From Dechloromonas sp. UBA6271 (GTDB taxonomy: Bacteria > Pseudomonadota > Gammaproteobacteria > Burkholderiales > Rhodocyclaceae), in assembly GCA_002440665.1 (NCBI GenBank), contig DJUX01000035.1, forward strand, positions 14,761 through 78,760: a DNA stretch of 64,000 nucleotides, given 5' to 3'. The notes beneath the pieces are model-generated. The model was not told where the DNA came from. It worked only from the letters and a program-made list of their open reading frames with translations, and made no database searches. The translations under genes and the position numbers were made by a program. This document shows positions 36,124-44,116 of the stretch, one piece after another (positions within the stretch are counted from its first letter, which is position 1; the number at the start of each line of letters is the position of its first letter).

Positions 36124-37925
36124 CAGCCGGCCTTGCCCCACGAATCCTTCAACGTGACTGCCCGGTTGAACACCGGGGCGCCGGGCCTGGAATCGACGCG
36201 GTCGGCAACGAAATAGCCGTGGCGCTCGAACTGGAAGCGTTCTTCCGGCCCGGCGTCGCGCAGGCAGGGTTCGAGCTGGGCGGTGATGATCTGCGCCGAA
36301 TCCGGGTTGAGGTCGTCGAGGAAATTGCGTTCGAGCTCCGGCGCATCGCCTTCGCGCCGGGAACCGGGCGCCGGCACCTTGAACAGGCGTTCGTAGAGGC
36401 GGATTTCGGCGGCGTAGGACTGGGCGGCGGAAACCCAGTGCAGGTTGCCCTTGACCTTGACGCTGTCGGCGCCCGGCGTGCCGGACCTGGTTTCGGGCAG
36501 ATATTCGCAGTGGACCGCAACTATCTTGCCGTTCTCGTCCTTGTCGCAGCCGATGCACTTGACGACATAGCCATAGCGCAGCCGGGCCATGTTGCCGGGG
36601 AACAGGCGACGGTAGCCCTTGCTCGGGACTTCCATGAAGTCCTCGCCCTCGATCCACAGTTCGCGACTGAAGGGGACGGCGCGTTGACCGAGCTCCGGGT
36701 GCAGCGGGTGATTCGGGGCGAAGCACTCCTCGACCTGGCCTTCCGGGTAGTTGTCGATGATCAGCTTGAGCGGGTCGAGGACGGCGATGCGGCGCTGGTC
36801 GGACTCGTTCATGACTTCGCGCATGGCGTCTTCGAACAGCACGTAGTCGATCAGCGAATCGTTCTTGGAGACGCCGATGCGCTCGGCAAAGAGGCGGAAA
36901 CCCTCGGCGGAATAGCCGCGGCGGCGGGCGCCAACCAGCGTCGGCAAGCGCGGGTCGTCCCAGCCTGCGACGTGCTTTTCGTCTACCAGCTGGATCAGCT
37001 TGCGCTTGCTCAGGACCACGTAGGTCAGGTTGAGGCGCGAGAATTCGATCTGCTGCGGCAGCGGACGCTGTAGCAGACCGCCTTCGGCCAGGCGTTCGAG
37101 CAGCCAGTCGTAGAACGGTCGCTGATCCTCGAATTCCAGCGTACAGATCGAGTGCGTGATGTTTTCCAGCGCGTCCTCGATCGGGTGGGCGAAGGTGTAC
37201 ATCGGGTAGACGCACCACTTGTCGCCGGTGTTGTGGTGGGTCGCGTGGCGAATGCGGTAGATCGCCGGATCGCGCAGGTTGATGTTGGGCGCGCTCATGT
37301 CGATCTTCGCCCGCAGGATATGCTCGCCGTCGGCGAATTCACCGGCCTGCATGCGCTTGAAGAGATCCATGTTCTCGGCGGCGCTGCGATTACGGAACGG
37401 CGAATCCTTGCCCGGCTGGGTCAGCGTGCCGCGATTGGCGCGCATTTCCTCGGCCGACTGGCTGTCGACGTAGGCGTGGCCGGCGGAGATCAGGTATTCG
37501 GCGAACTGGGCCATCCAGTCGAAATAATTGGAAGCCTGATAGAGATTGGTTTCGCCGCCCTGCTGCCAGGAGCAGCCGAGCCAATGCACGGCATCGATGA
37601 TCGAATCGACGTATTCCTGCTCTTCCTTTTCCGGGTTGGTGTCGTCGAAACGCAGGTGGCAGCGGCCGCCGTATTGCTCGGCGAGGCCAAAGTTGAGCAG
37701 GATCGATTTGGCATGGCCGAAATGCAGGTAACCGTTCGGCTCGGGCGGGAAGCGGGTGCGAATTCTGGCCGGATCGAGCGGGCCGGCGGCGTGGTCGGCG
37801 GCGGTGCCGGGCTGGCCGGCCCAATGGCGCTGGGCGTGCTTGCCGGCGGCGAGGTCGGCTTCGACGATGTTTCGGATGAAATTGGCGGCTGGGGCGGCTT
37901 CGGGTTGTTTAATGGGGCTGCTCAC
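36123..37925 (-). CDS. glnS: Glutaminyl-tRNA synthetase
   Basis: Class I synthetase, 600 residues. The HIGH motif is HFGH in PEPNGYLHFGHAKSILLNFG (about residue 70) and the KMSKS-type motif is VLSKRKL (about residue 315). The C-terminal anticodon-binding beta barrels are complete. The N-terminal ~55 residues form an extension longer than in E. coli. It starts a short operon with the DUF924, methyltransferase and pyrF genes. Confidence 0.97.
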   Translation of the reverse strand: MSSPIKQPEAAPAANFIRNIVEADLAAGKHAQRHWAGQPGTAADHAAGPLDPARIRTRFPPEPNGYLHFGHAKSILLNFGLAEQYGGRCHLRFDDTNPEKEEQEYVDSIIDAVHWLGCSWQQGGETNLYQASNYFDWMAQFAEYLISAGHAYVDSQSAEEMRANRGTLTQPGKDSPFRNRSAAENMDLFKRMQAGEFADGEHILRAKIDMSAPNINLRDPAIYRIRHATHHNTGDKWCVYPMYTFAHPIEDALENITHSICTLEFEDQRPFYDWLLERLAEGGLLQRPLPQQIEFSRLNLTYVVLSKRKLIQLVDEKHVAGWDDPRLPTLVGARRRGYSAEGFRLFAERIGVSKNDSLIDYVLFEDAMREVMNESDQRRIAVLDPLKLIIDNYPEGQVEECFAPNHPLHPELGQRAVPFSRELWIEGEDFMEVPSKGYRRLFPGNMARLRYGYVVKCIGCDKDENGKIVAVHCEYLPETRSGTPGADSVKVKGNLHWVSAAQSYAAEIRLYERLFKVPAPGSRREGDAPELERNFLDDLNPDSAQIITAQLEPCLRDAGPEERFQFERHGYFVADRVDSRPGAPVFNRAVTLKDSWGKAG

Positions 37926-37993
37926 GGTAAAACCTCGGATCTCAATCGCGCTATTTTACCGGCTGAGACTCTTAAACCGCTAAAATTCAGCCA

Positions 37994-38401
37994 ATGTCTG
38001 CACTGCACAATCTTTCCGCTCTGAACTTCCTCGCCGTCGGCCTCGGCGCCGCGTTCGGCGCCTGGACGCGCTGGCTGCTCGGGATTGCCCTCAACCCGCT
38101 GTTCATCGCCCTGCCGCTCGGCACGCTGGCAGCCAATCTGATCGGCGGCTACCTGATCGGCATCGCGGTCGGCGTGTTCCACATCAACACCCATTTTCCG
38201 CTGGCCTGGAAGCTCTTTGCCATCACCGGCTTTCTCGGCGGCCTGACGACCTTCTCGACCTTCTCGGCGGAAGTTGTCGAACGCCTGCTGGCCGGCCAGC
38301 CCGCCTGGGCCATCGGCCTCGCCTCGGTGCATCTGGCCGGTTCGCTGACGGCGACTTATCTCGGCCTGCTGACGGTCGGTGCAACGCGCATCTGGAGTTG
38401 A
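37994..38401 (+). CDS. crcB: Fluoride ion channel CrcB (Fluc)
   Basis: A 135-residue four-helix membrane protein that exports fluoride. Conserved GAAFGAWTRW, GTLAANLIGGYLIG and TGFLGGLTTFSTFSAEV (with the channel Phe residues) are present. It is divergent from glnS, with 68 bases between. No fluoride riboswitch was recognised in that gap. Confidence 0.94.
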   Translation: MSALHNLSALNFLAVGLGAAFGAWTRWLLGIALNPLFIALPLGTLAANLIGGYLIGIAVGVFHINTHFPLAWKLFAITGFLGGLTTFSTFSAEVVERLLAGQPAWAIGLASVHLAGSLTATYLGLLTVGATRIWS

Positions 38402-38455
38402 AAAACTGCCTGTCGCGGTCGACCGCCAAAAAAGGCCAAAAATGACCGCCCCCGC

Positions 38456-39448
38456 TCAGAACAGGCGGGAGAGATGTTCCGCCAGCCCTTGCTCGTTGAC
38501 GAAACTGATGTCGTACATGGCCGTAAACGCCTTGGCCTTGTCGTCTTCCAGACCGGCGATGCACATCACGAATTGCCGCCCCGTCAGCCCAAGCCGCTTC
38601 TTTAGCGCAAGGTAACGGTCGATGTTCTGGCGGAATTCGCCGCTCTTGCACTCGATACAGACCGGCGTCTGACCGTCGACGAGCATGAAGACATCAAGCT
38701 CGTACGGGTCGCCGTTGGCCAGCACGATCTCCAGTCCTCGGGCACAGGCAACGCGGCGACCGCGCTCCTTGGCATAGCGCAAGCCGGACATCAGGGCATG
38801 CCATTCCAGCCATTCGCCGTTGAAAAACTGGCGGATCGCCGGTGCGCTTTGCAGGATCAGGCGGATACTGTTTTCCGGCTTGTTGTGCAAGCACTTGGCG
38901 ACGAAGGAAAAGTCGTACAACTGCTGGCAGAAGCCGAGAAGCGCCCTGGCTTCGTCCGGCGTCTTTTTTTCCAGTTTGATTGTGGTGCCGTTGTACTCCT
39001 TTTGCTGCGACCAGCGAATGCGGTCGACCACTTCCTTGAAGAGCGTGAGATTGCTGCCGATGACCTCGGCCACTTCGTCGAAAAATCCGCTGGTGTCTAC
39101 ACCGCGCAGATCGGCTTGAACCTTGATCTGGCGCTTGTGAAACCAGTCGTAGATCGGGCCGTGCTGGATTTCCGTCGCCAGTTGATCGGTGTTGCCGAGG
39201 TCCAGGCCGGCCAGCGGCGCAGGGGGCGTCACCGACTGTGGCGCGATCTGCACGGTCGTCGGCGCCGATTTGAGGCGGATCAGTTCACGCTGGGCATCGA
39301 AATACTTGTCGAGCAGCTTCTCGATGAAGAACAGCGTCGGATAAACCTTGGCCGGATCGGCACATTTGGGGCAGGCGATGCTCTGTCCGGCGAGGCCGTC
39401 GCCTTGCTCGGCGAGCAGCCCGCATTTGTTGCAGCGCAGGATGGCCAT
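38456..39448 (-). CDS. Zinc-ribbon protein with a C-terminal PD-(D/E)XK (Card1/DUF1887-like) nuclease domain
   Basis: A 330-residue protein. A zinc ribbon lies at residues 6-30 (CNKCG ... CPKC). The middle is helical and unfamiliar. The C-terminal ~120 residues match the nuclease pattern of the Card1/Can2/DUF1887 group: FFNGEWLEWHAL, then YELDVFMLVDG, then PVCIECKSGEF, that is E/D...ECK catalytic residues. Those CRISPR effectors have a CARF sensor; none is visible here and no CRISPR genes are near. It sits at the left edge of an accessory region next to decayed genes. A defence or stress nuclease is a possible role (inference). Confidence 0.65.
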   Translation of the reverse strand: MAILRCNKCGLLAEQGDGLAGQSIACPKCADPAKVYPTLFFIEKLLDKYFDAQRELIRLKSAPTTVQIAPQSVTPPAPLAGLDLGNTDQLATEIQHGPIYDWFHKRQIKVQADLRGVDTSGFFDEVAEVIGSNLTLFKEVVDRIRWSQQKEYNGTTIKLEKKTPDEARALLGFCQQLYDFSFVAKCLHNKPENSIRLILQSAPAIRQFFNGEWLEWHALMSGLRYAKERGRRVACARGLEIVLANGDPYELDVFMLVDGQTPVCIECKSGEFRQNIDRYLALKKRLGLTGRQFVMCIAGLEDDKAKAFTAMYDISFVNEQGLAEHLSRLF

Positions 39449-39529
39449 GGATCGGTCACGGGGAACGGAATAATGACCGGAGTATAACCTCGAGACCGAT
39501 TTAGCAAGGCCCGGCATGGCACGCTGCAA

Positions 39530-40039
39530 GTGGAATGGCGGCCAAGACAACAGCCCCCCTCGGCCGCCGATCAGAAACTGATCAAGAGTGCGATGCAGGC
39601 CGCGCCGAAAAAGGTGAGCGCCAAGGCGACCATCGTCGCCATGAGCGCCGACGGCCAGATGCGCACGTTGCGCGAAGGCAGCAACGGCTTCACCTGCATG
39701 CCCGATAATCCCGCTACGCCTGGTCCAGACCCGATGTGCATGGACCAGGCTGCCTGGGAGTGGGCGGGCGCGTGGATAGGGCACAAAGAACCGGCCGTCG
39801 GGAAGGTCGGCTTCATGTACATGCTGGCCGGAGGTACCGACGCCAGCAATACCGATCCTTATGCGACCAAACCCAACGCTGCCAATCACTGGGTCAAGAC
39901 CGGGCCGCACGTGATGATTGTTGGCGCTGAACCCGGCTTCTACGACATGTATCCGAAGGATGCCGATCCCGACACCTCGGTTCCGTATGTGATGTGGCCG
40001 GGAACCCCTTACCAGCACCTGATGATCCCGGTCAAATAG
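39530..40039 (+). pseudogene. 5'-truncated member of a secreted-protein family
   Basis: The frame reads 169 residues from a GTG at 39530, matching in my recollection a family of about 200-residue exported proteins of unknown function (MYMLAGGTDASNTDPYATKP, WVKTGPHVMIVG, PYVMWPGTPYQHLMIPV). The usual signal peptide is missing; the upstream codons up to a stop at 39485 (RDRFSKARHGTLQVEW) are unlike one. This suggests deletion of the 5' end, probably when the adjacent nuclease gene was brought in. It could instead be a cytoplasmic variant. Confidence 0.55.
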
Positions 40040-40093
40040 CCACGCTCCATCGTAAGGCTGCGCGCCGGCAGCAGACCACCAGTTCCCACTACC

Positions 40094-40497
40094 TCAGGCC
40101 GCTTTCGTCAGCAGTTTCAGGCAGTCGACCGAGGCTGCCAGATCGAGCGCCGAGAAGTCGTCGAAATTCTTCAGGCTTGCGTTGGCGCCCTTCTCCAGCA
40201 GCAGCTTGACCAGATCCGGCGTGCTGTTCGAGGAAACGTACATCAGGCAGGTGGCGCCGTTGCCGTTTTGCAGGTCGATGTCGATGCCTGCCGGCTGCGG
40301 TCAGGCGTTCGATGATGGCGTGGCTGCCGTGGTAGCAGGCCAGCCACAGCGCGTTGCAGCCGTCGGCGTTGACGACTTCGATATCGACGCCGAGCGCCGA
40401 CATCGTCCATCTCCGGGTCGGGACTGATGGCGAGTATCCTCACCCGGTCGCCGGTGGCGACGGGCTGACCGTGGCGGTCGCAAGTGGTAACGGGCAT
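40094..40497 (-). pseudogene. Frameshifted ankyrin-repeat protein gene
   Basis: Three segments of one apparent gene lie in different frames on the minus strand. First, 40497 to about 40405 encodes a short N-terminus (TTCDRHGQPVATGDRVRIL). Then 40403 to about 40293 encodes ankyrin sequence (GVDIEVVNADGCNALWLACYHGSHAIIERL). Then from about 40290 the reading continues one base out of phase as GIDIDLQNGNGATCLMYVSS ... NFDDFSALDLAA, ending at the stop at 40094. A single-base change near 40290 explains the second break. The relation of the first segment to the ankyrin part is less certain. Confidence 0.65.
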
Positions 40498-40706
40498 GGC
40501 AGACTCCGAAGCTGGGCGGCCACCGCAATGTCGGAAAGTCGACGTCAGCGGGCGCGCGCTTCAACTGCGCGCAACTGCCATGCCAGCCACCGGCGCCCCG
40601 CCTTGCCATCCGGATATTGCTGCCAGCACCACTGGCCGGCGAAAGTGATAGACTTTTTCCGAGGCGGCAAGCCATCGGGCCTGCCCAATTTCCCGAGGAG
40701 CAAGAC

Positions 40707-40985
40707 ATGACCGACAAACAAAACGAAGCCGGCGTTCTGGCCGCACTGATCCAGCGCCTTGAAAGCCAGCGCCTGCCGCAGCTGCTGGAACTCAAGGCCA
40801 AAGTCGACCAAGGTGAATGCTTGAGCGACCACGACCTGCGCTTCCTGCAGGAAGTCCTGACCGATGCCAAGAACGCACATCCCTTGGTCGCCAACCACCC
40901 CGAACTTGGCGCTCTGGCCAGCAAGCTGACAACGCTCTACCGCGAAATTACCGAAGCGGCACTGGCTAACGAGAAGGCTGGTTGA
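40707..40985 (+). CDS. Small hypothetical helical protein, 92 residues
   Basis: A 92-residue, highly charged protein predicted to be helical (AALIQRLESQRLPQLLELKAKVDQGECLSDHDLRFLQEVL). There is no signal peptide or TM helix. The ATG at 40707 has a clear gagga ribosome site 7 bases upstream, supporting expression. I do not recognise the family; function unknown. Confidence 0.7.
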   Translation: MTDKQNEAGVLAALIQRLESQRLPQLLELKAKVDQGECLSDHDLRFLQEVLTDAKNAHPLVANHPELGALASKLTTLYREITEAALANEKAG

Positions 40986-41009
40986 GCCGGGCGCGCAGGT
41001 CACCCCGAG

Positions 41010-41160
41010 TCACGCCGGGACGGACAATTTTTCCAGCAGCAGCGGGTTTACCTGCGCCACCCAGGCGTCGATGCGCTCATCGGTATACATACCTTGCGTG
41101 CGCTGGTCGATAGCCAGCCCGATATAACGGCCATCGACCACGGGCCAACGGAGAAAACCC
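41010..41160 (-). pseudogene. 3' remnant of a long-chain flavodoxin gene
   Basis: The last ~45 codons (VVDGRYIGLAIDQRTQGMYTDERIDAWVAQV, in two parts) match the C-terminus of long-chain flavodoxins, where VVDG-x-x-x-GLALDEDNQ and TDERI-x-x-W are conserved. The FMN-binding N-terminal two thirds are missing; no frame between 41160 and 41270 restores them. The fragment ends at a proper stop (41010). Probably a deletion relic. Confidence 0.65.
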
Positions 41161-41271
41161 CCGAAAAATCGACCCGGGTGTGTTGGATTCCTCACACGCT
41201 CCTTGTGTTCAAGGAATCGACGATCCGAAATGCCGGCCATGCATTTGGCGCTTGAGTCGGCCTATCGTTAT

Positions 41272-41889
41272 TCAGATTACGTAGAACAGGATGGCGATGT
41301 AGTGCATCAGGCTGCCGGCGATCACGAACAGGTGCCAGATGCCGTGCCAATGCCGGTAGCGCTCGTCGAAGGCAAAGAAAATGATGCCCACCGTATAAAA
41401 GACGCCGCCCGCGGCCAGCCAGACGAAGCCGGCGGTGCCGAGATTTTCCAGCAGCGGCTGGATCGCCACCAGGACGATCCAGCCCATGACCGCATAGATC
41501 ACCAGCGACATGACCCGCGCCTCCGAGCGCGGCTTGATCTCCTGCAACATGCCGATGGCCGCCAGCGACCAGATGATGCCGAACAGCGACCAGCCCCAAG
41601 GCCCGCGCAGGGTAATCAGGCAGAACGGCGTGTAGCTTCCGGCAATTAGCAGATAGATGGAGAGGTGATCAAGCTTGCGCAGCACTCTTTTCGCCCGCCC
41701 GCGAACGCTGTGGTAGATGGTGGAGATGCTGTAGAGCAGCACCAGCGTCGCGCCATAGACCGAGACGGCGAACACCTTCCAGCCGTCGCCGCTGGCAATG
41801 GCCAGAACCAATAGCCAGATTGCCCCGGCCAGAGCAAGCAACGCGCCGACCAAATGCGTCCAAGCATTGAATTTTTCTCCGTGATACAT
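41272..41889 (-). CDS. Haemolysin III / YqfA-family membrane protein
   Basis: A 205-residue seven-helix membrane protein of the HlyIII/PAQR-like family. Conserved metal-site residues appear in EKFNAWTHLVGALLAL, LLYSISTIYHS and HWHGIWHLFVIAGSLMHY (His cluster). The true biological role of bacterial members is uncertain; haemolysis is documented for only a few. It lies between the decayed genes and the distal end of the integron array. Confidence 0.9.
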   Translation of the reverse strand: MYHGEKFNAWTHLVGALLALAGAIWLLVLAIASGDGWKVFAVSVYGATLVLLYSISTIYHSVRGRAKRVLRKLDHLSIYLLIAGSYTPFCLITLRGPWGWSLFGIIWSLAAIGMLQEIKPRSEARVMSLVIYAVMGWIVLVAIQPLLENLGTAGFVWLAAGGVFYTVGIIFFAFDERYRHWHGIWHLFVIAGSLMHYIAILFYVI

Positions 41890-42318
41890 GCTTTCCCTTC
41901 GTACCCTGCTGCGTCAAGCTTGCCTGCAACGAAGCCACGGGCTGCCGCCGTGCATCAGGGCTGCGACGGAGCCGCATCCCCTGCATGGGCTTGTGACCAT
42001 ATGCCTTGAAATCTGCATGGAATGTGATATGTCCCTGCGGAAAGCGGCCGTCAAACGAGAGCGCAAAAAAGACTTCTTCCGGAACACCGACAGACACAGA
42101 GAGATGCCAACCTGACCTGACAAAGACAACAACGCAGGCGGAAATGTGAATGAGGACCAACCCGGCGGATATATTTCAGCCCCGAAATCAAAAACCAACT
42201 ACTCAACCCCAGGGAACGAAATTTGCACCACATGGAATCAATGATGAACGGAACGCTGGCGATGAAGCAATTCGCATTCAAATTTCCACCACCAGCCCGG
42301 AGCATGCAACTTATAGAT
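41890..42318. other. Gap distal to the last attC
   Basis: About 430 bases with no convincing gene. On the minus strand an 84-codon frame (42305-42051, ATG start 20 bases after the attC core) could be a remnant of an older cassette without its own attC. It is Cys-rich and matches nothing I recognise. Confidence 0.4.
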
Positions 42319-42385
42319 GCCTAACGTCAGAATTCACCGGCCTGCGCGGCTTTTCGCGCAGGTCCGGTGGAACAAAAGGTTAGAG
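42319..42385 (-). repeat. attC site 4 (closes cassette 4)
   Basis: 67 bases with terminal core sites GCCTAAC (42319-42325) and GTTAGAG (42379-42385) and a strong central stem (accggcctgcgcg / cgcgcaggtccggt). It is the shortest and most perfect of the four attC sites. Confidence 0.85.
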
Positions 42386-43015
42386 ATTTTCGGTCTCCTT
42401 CACTCCGACCATCAGCCTCTTGAGAACTGCCGCTCTTTCATCTTCTTCCTTCTTCAAGCGATCGGACCATTCATTTGCCGTCACTTCAAGCTCGTGAAGA
42501 ATGCCGATGTCCTTGAATTGATTGCGGAGATATTCGACAAATGGAGCAAATACGAAGTACTCCTTCGAGATTCTCGTTCCCAATAGCTGGAAAGCCAACT
42601 CTCTGTGAAGTGCCCCAACTCGGTAGGCAGCACAATATGATTCAAAGTCGTTCAGGAAGTCCTTTGCCGCAAGAAATAGCGCGGGGGTCTCAACAATCTT
42701 TGAAATCTCCTCCGTCGTTAGTTCCTTATCAAACCGAAGACCAATCTTTGCTCCTGCTTCGTAAAGGCGTTTCTCAATTTGTGAGTTTCTATCGAGGTCA
42801 AAAAACGTATACGTAGACGTGATCCTATTCCACTCAGTTGTCTGCTGAAACGCAGCTCGTGCCTGATTCAGAGAGTCGACGCTTACGTTGATCGCGGTAA
42901 CCGCAGCACGGATTTGCCACCAAATCAGGAGCAGTCCGATGGTTGCAACAATCAGACTCAAAACGGGAACAATATCCTGCGAAAGGTCGTGAATGGTCAT
43001 GATATAGATGGGCAA
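42380..43015 (-). CDS. Cassette 4: membrane-anchored protein (DUF4760-like)
   Basis: A 211-residue protein with one N-terminal TM helix (VPVLSLIVATIGLLLIWWQI) followed by a cytoplasmic helical domain. The region FLAAKDFLNDFESYCAAYRVGALHRELA resembles the DUF4760 family (weak, by pattern). The TAA stop lies inside the attC core, typical of cassette genes. Base composition (about 45 % G+C by eye) is much lower than flanking chromosomal genes, indicating foreign origin. Function unknown; integron cassettes with such proteins often carry stress or phage-defence traits (inference). Confidence 0.75.
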   Translation of the reverse strand: MPIYIMTIHDLSQDIVPVLSLIVATIGLLLIWWQIRAAVTAINVSVDSLNQARAAFQQTTEWNRITSTYTFFDLDRNSQIEKRLYEAGAKIGLRFDKELTTEEISKIVETPALFLAAKDFLNDFESYCAAYRVGALHRELAFQLLGTRISKEYFVFAPFVEYLRNQFKDIGILHELEVTANEWSDRLKKEEDERAAVLKRLMVGVKETENL

Positions 43016-43030
43016 GGTGGCAATTGAAAT

Positions 43031-43117
43031 CTCTAACGTAGAGCTAACCGGAGCTGCGCGGCTTTATCGCGCAGCGTCCAGCGACCGAAGGGAGCGAGGT
43101 TGAGCGCCGGGTTGGGC
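43031..43117 (-). repeat. attC site 3 (closes cassette 3)
   Basis: 87 bases between core sites CTCTAAC (43031-43037) and GTTGGGC (43111-43117), with complementary arms (agctaaccgg / ccgggtt, and gctgcgcgg around ttta). Confidence 0.8.
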
Positions 43118-43133
43118 TGATTTCCGTTCATGG

Positions 43134-43391
43134 TCACCTAGCAAAAAGACCAGACATCGCGGCAAACACAAAAGCAACTGCGACTATTGCACCAGCGATA
43201 ACCGCAAGCCCTGATCGAAATAGCAAGGTGGCTCCAAGCTTCAGTTCGGCAACCTTTCGAGAACGATATTTCAGCACGGCGATGACACAAACAACCGCCC
43301 CTGCAAGGAGCAGTGCGGCAGGATGCAACATAACGGTGAGGAGCGCGCTCAAGAAGAACAACGCAATGGGTACAGCAATGTTCTTGTTCAT
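43134..43391 (-). CDS. Cassette 3: small two-TM membrane protein
   Basis: An 85-residue protein starting MNKNIAVPIALFFLSALL. The ATG at 43391 lies 24 bases after the cassette boundary. It has two or three hydrophobic stretches (about residues 5-40 and 55-80). The frame is open far upstream through attC 2, but those codons are the attC itself. No recognised family. Confidence 0.7.
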   Translation of the reverse strand: MNKNIAVPIALFFLSALLTVMLHPAALLLAGAVVCVIAVLKYRSRKVAELKLGATLLFRSGLAVIAGAIVAVAFVFAAMSGLFAR

Positions 43392-43408
43392 GACGTTCCT
43401 ATGGCGAT

Positions 43409-43519
43409 GCCCAACGTTTGAGCTAAGCGGCACGCGCCGGCGTGGCGTGGAAGGCCCAGAATGAAATGAGGGCCTGCAACGGCATGCCGGTGCGTGTCCG
43501 CTTGAGCGATGGGTTAGGT
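43409..43519 (-). repeat. attC site 2 (closes cassette 2)
   Basis: 111 bases between GCCCAAC (43409-43415) and GTTAGGT (43513-43519). It shares the internal core ggcccagaatgaaatgagg with attC 1 and has the same length, so the two are closely related. Confidence 0.88.
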
Positions 43520-43640
43520 TGCAGCCTTTGGCGGCGCCATATGCGCGATTGCTGCGAACCAGCGCCAGCCCATACTTTTGGACTCGCTGCAACGGATGAA
43601 CTGCGCGGAGACTGAAACTGCATTTGCCTTCTCTGCTGGC

Positions 43641-44006
43641 CTAGGCAGCGACGGTACTTGAAACCGCCGCGCTCACCAAGCTTGTTCTGACGCAGACCAC
43701 CGTGCGGACTAAACGCGCCAGATTGGTGTTTCTACGAGCAACCACAAGCGCTCGACTCCCGGCGCCGTTGCCGCCAGAGGCGACAACCCCGTGAACTGAC
43801 TGCGCGGCGCAGCACGCTCGCGCGAAGCGCGTTCGTTGACTGACTTTCACTGGCTGTTCGGAGCTGAGTCTACTGTTGGCAGACGCGAGCAATTTGATTG
43901 GAACCGCCACCGCAGTTGACCGAAGCCTCCGAACCAAAGTGCCGAACGTAGCCACAACCTGGTGCTGCTCATTCTGGGCCTCGCCACCACTGCGCACTTG
44001 GTGCAA
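43641..44006 (-). CDS. Cassette 2: doubtful 121-codon frame
   Basis: The only long frame that fits cassette 2 (44012-43415). It starts with TTG immediately after the core site and has no ribosome site. The translation is Arg/Ala/Val-rich with no recognisable domain. The cassette may instead be non-coding or carry a promoter. Low confidence. Confidence 0.25.
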   Translation of the reverse strand: MHQVRSGGEAQNEQHQVVATFGTLVRRLRSTAVAVPIKLLASANSRLSSEQPVKVSQRTRFARACCAAQSVHGVVASGGNGAGSRALVVARRNTNLARLVRTVVCVRTSLVSAAVSSTVAA

Positions 44007-44116
44007 CCTAACGTTGAAGCTAACCGGCCCGCGACGGCATGGCGCTGGCGGGCCAGAATGAAATGAGGCCCAAAGGCGGCATGCCGTTGCGGGTCCGGTT
44101 GAGCGAGTGGTTAGGC
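44006..44116 (-). repeat. attC site 1 (closes cassette 1)
   Basis: 111 bases between ACCTAAC (44006-44012) and GTTAGGC (44110-44116). The arms gctaaccggcccgc / gcgggtccggttgagc are complementary, as required for the folded single-strand substrate of IntI. Confidence 0.9.

Noticed and set aside
37926..37993. Fluoride riboswitch before crcB
   Set aside because: The gap is only 68 bases and I could not find the conserved pseudoknot pattern of that riboswitch class.
43423..43623. 66-codon minus-strand frame ending PNPSLKRTRTGMPLQA...
   Set aside because: The C-terminal part is simply the translation of attC 2; this type of peptide appears wherever such attC sites occur and is not evidence for a gene.
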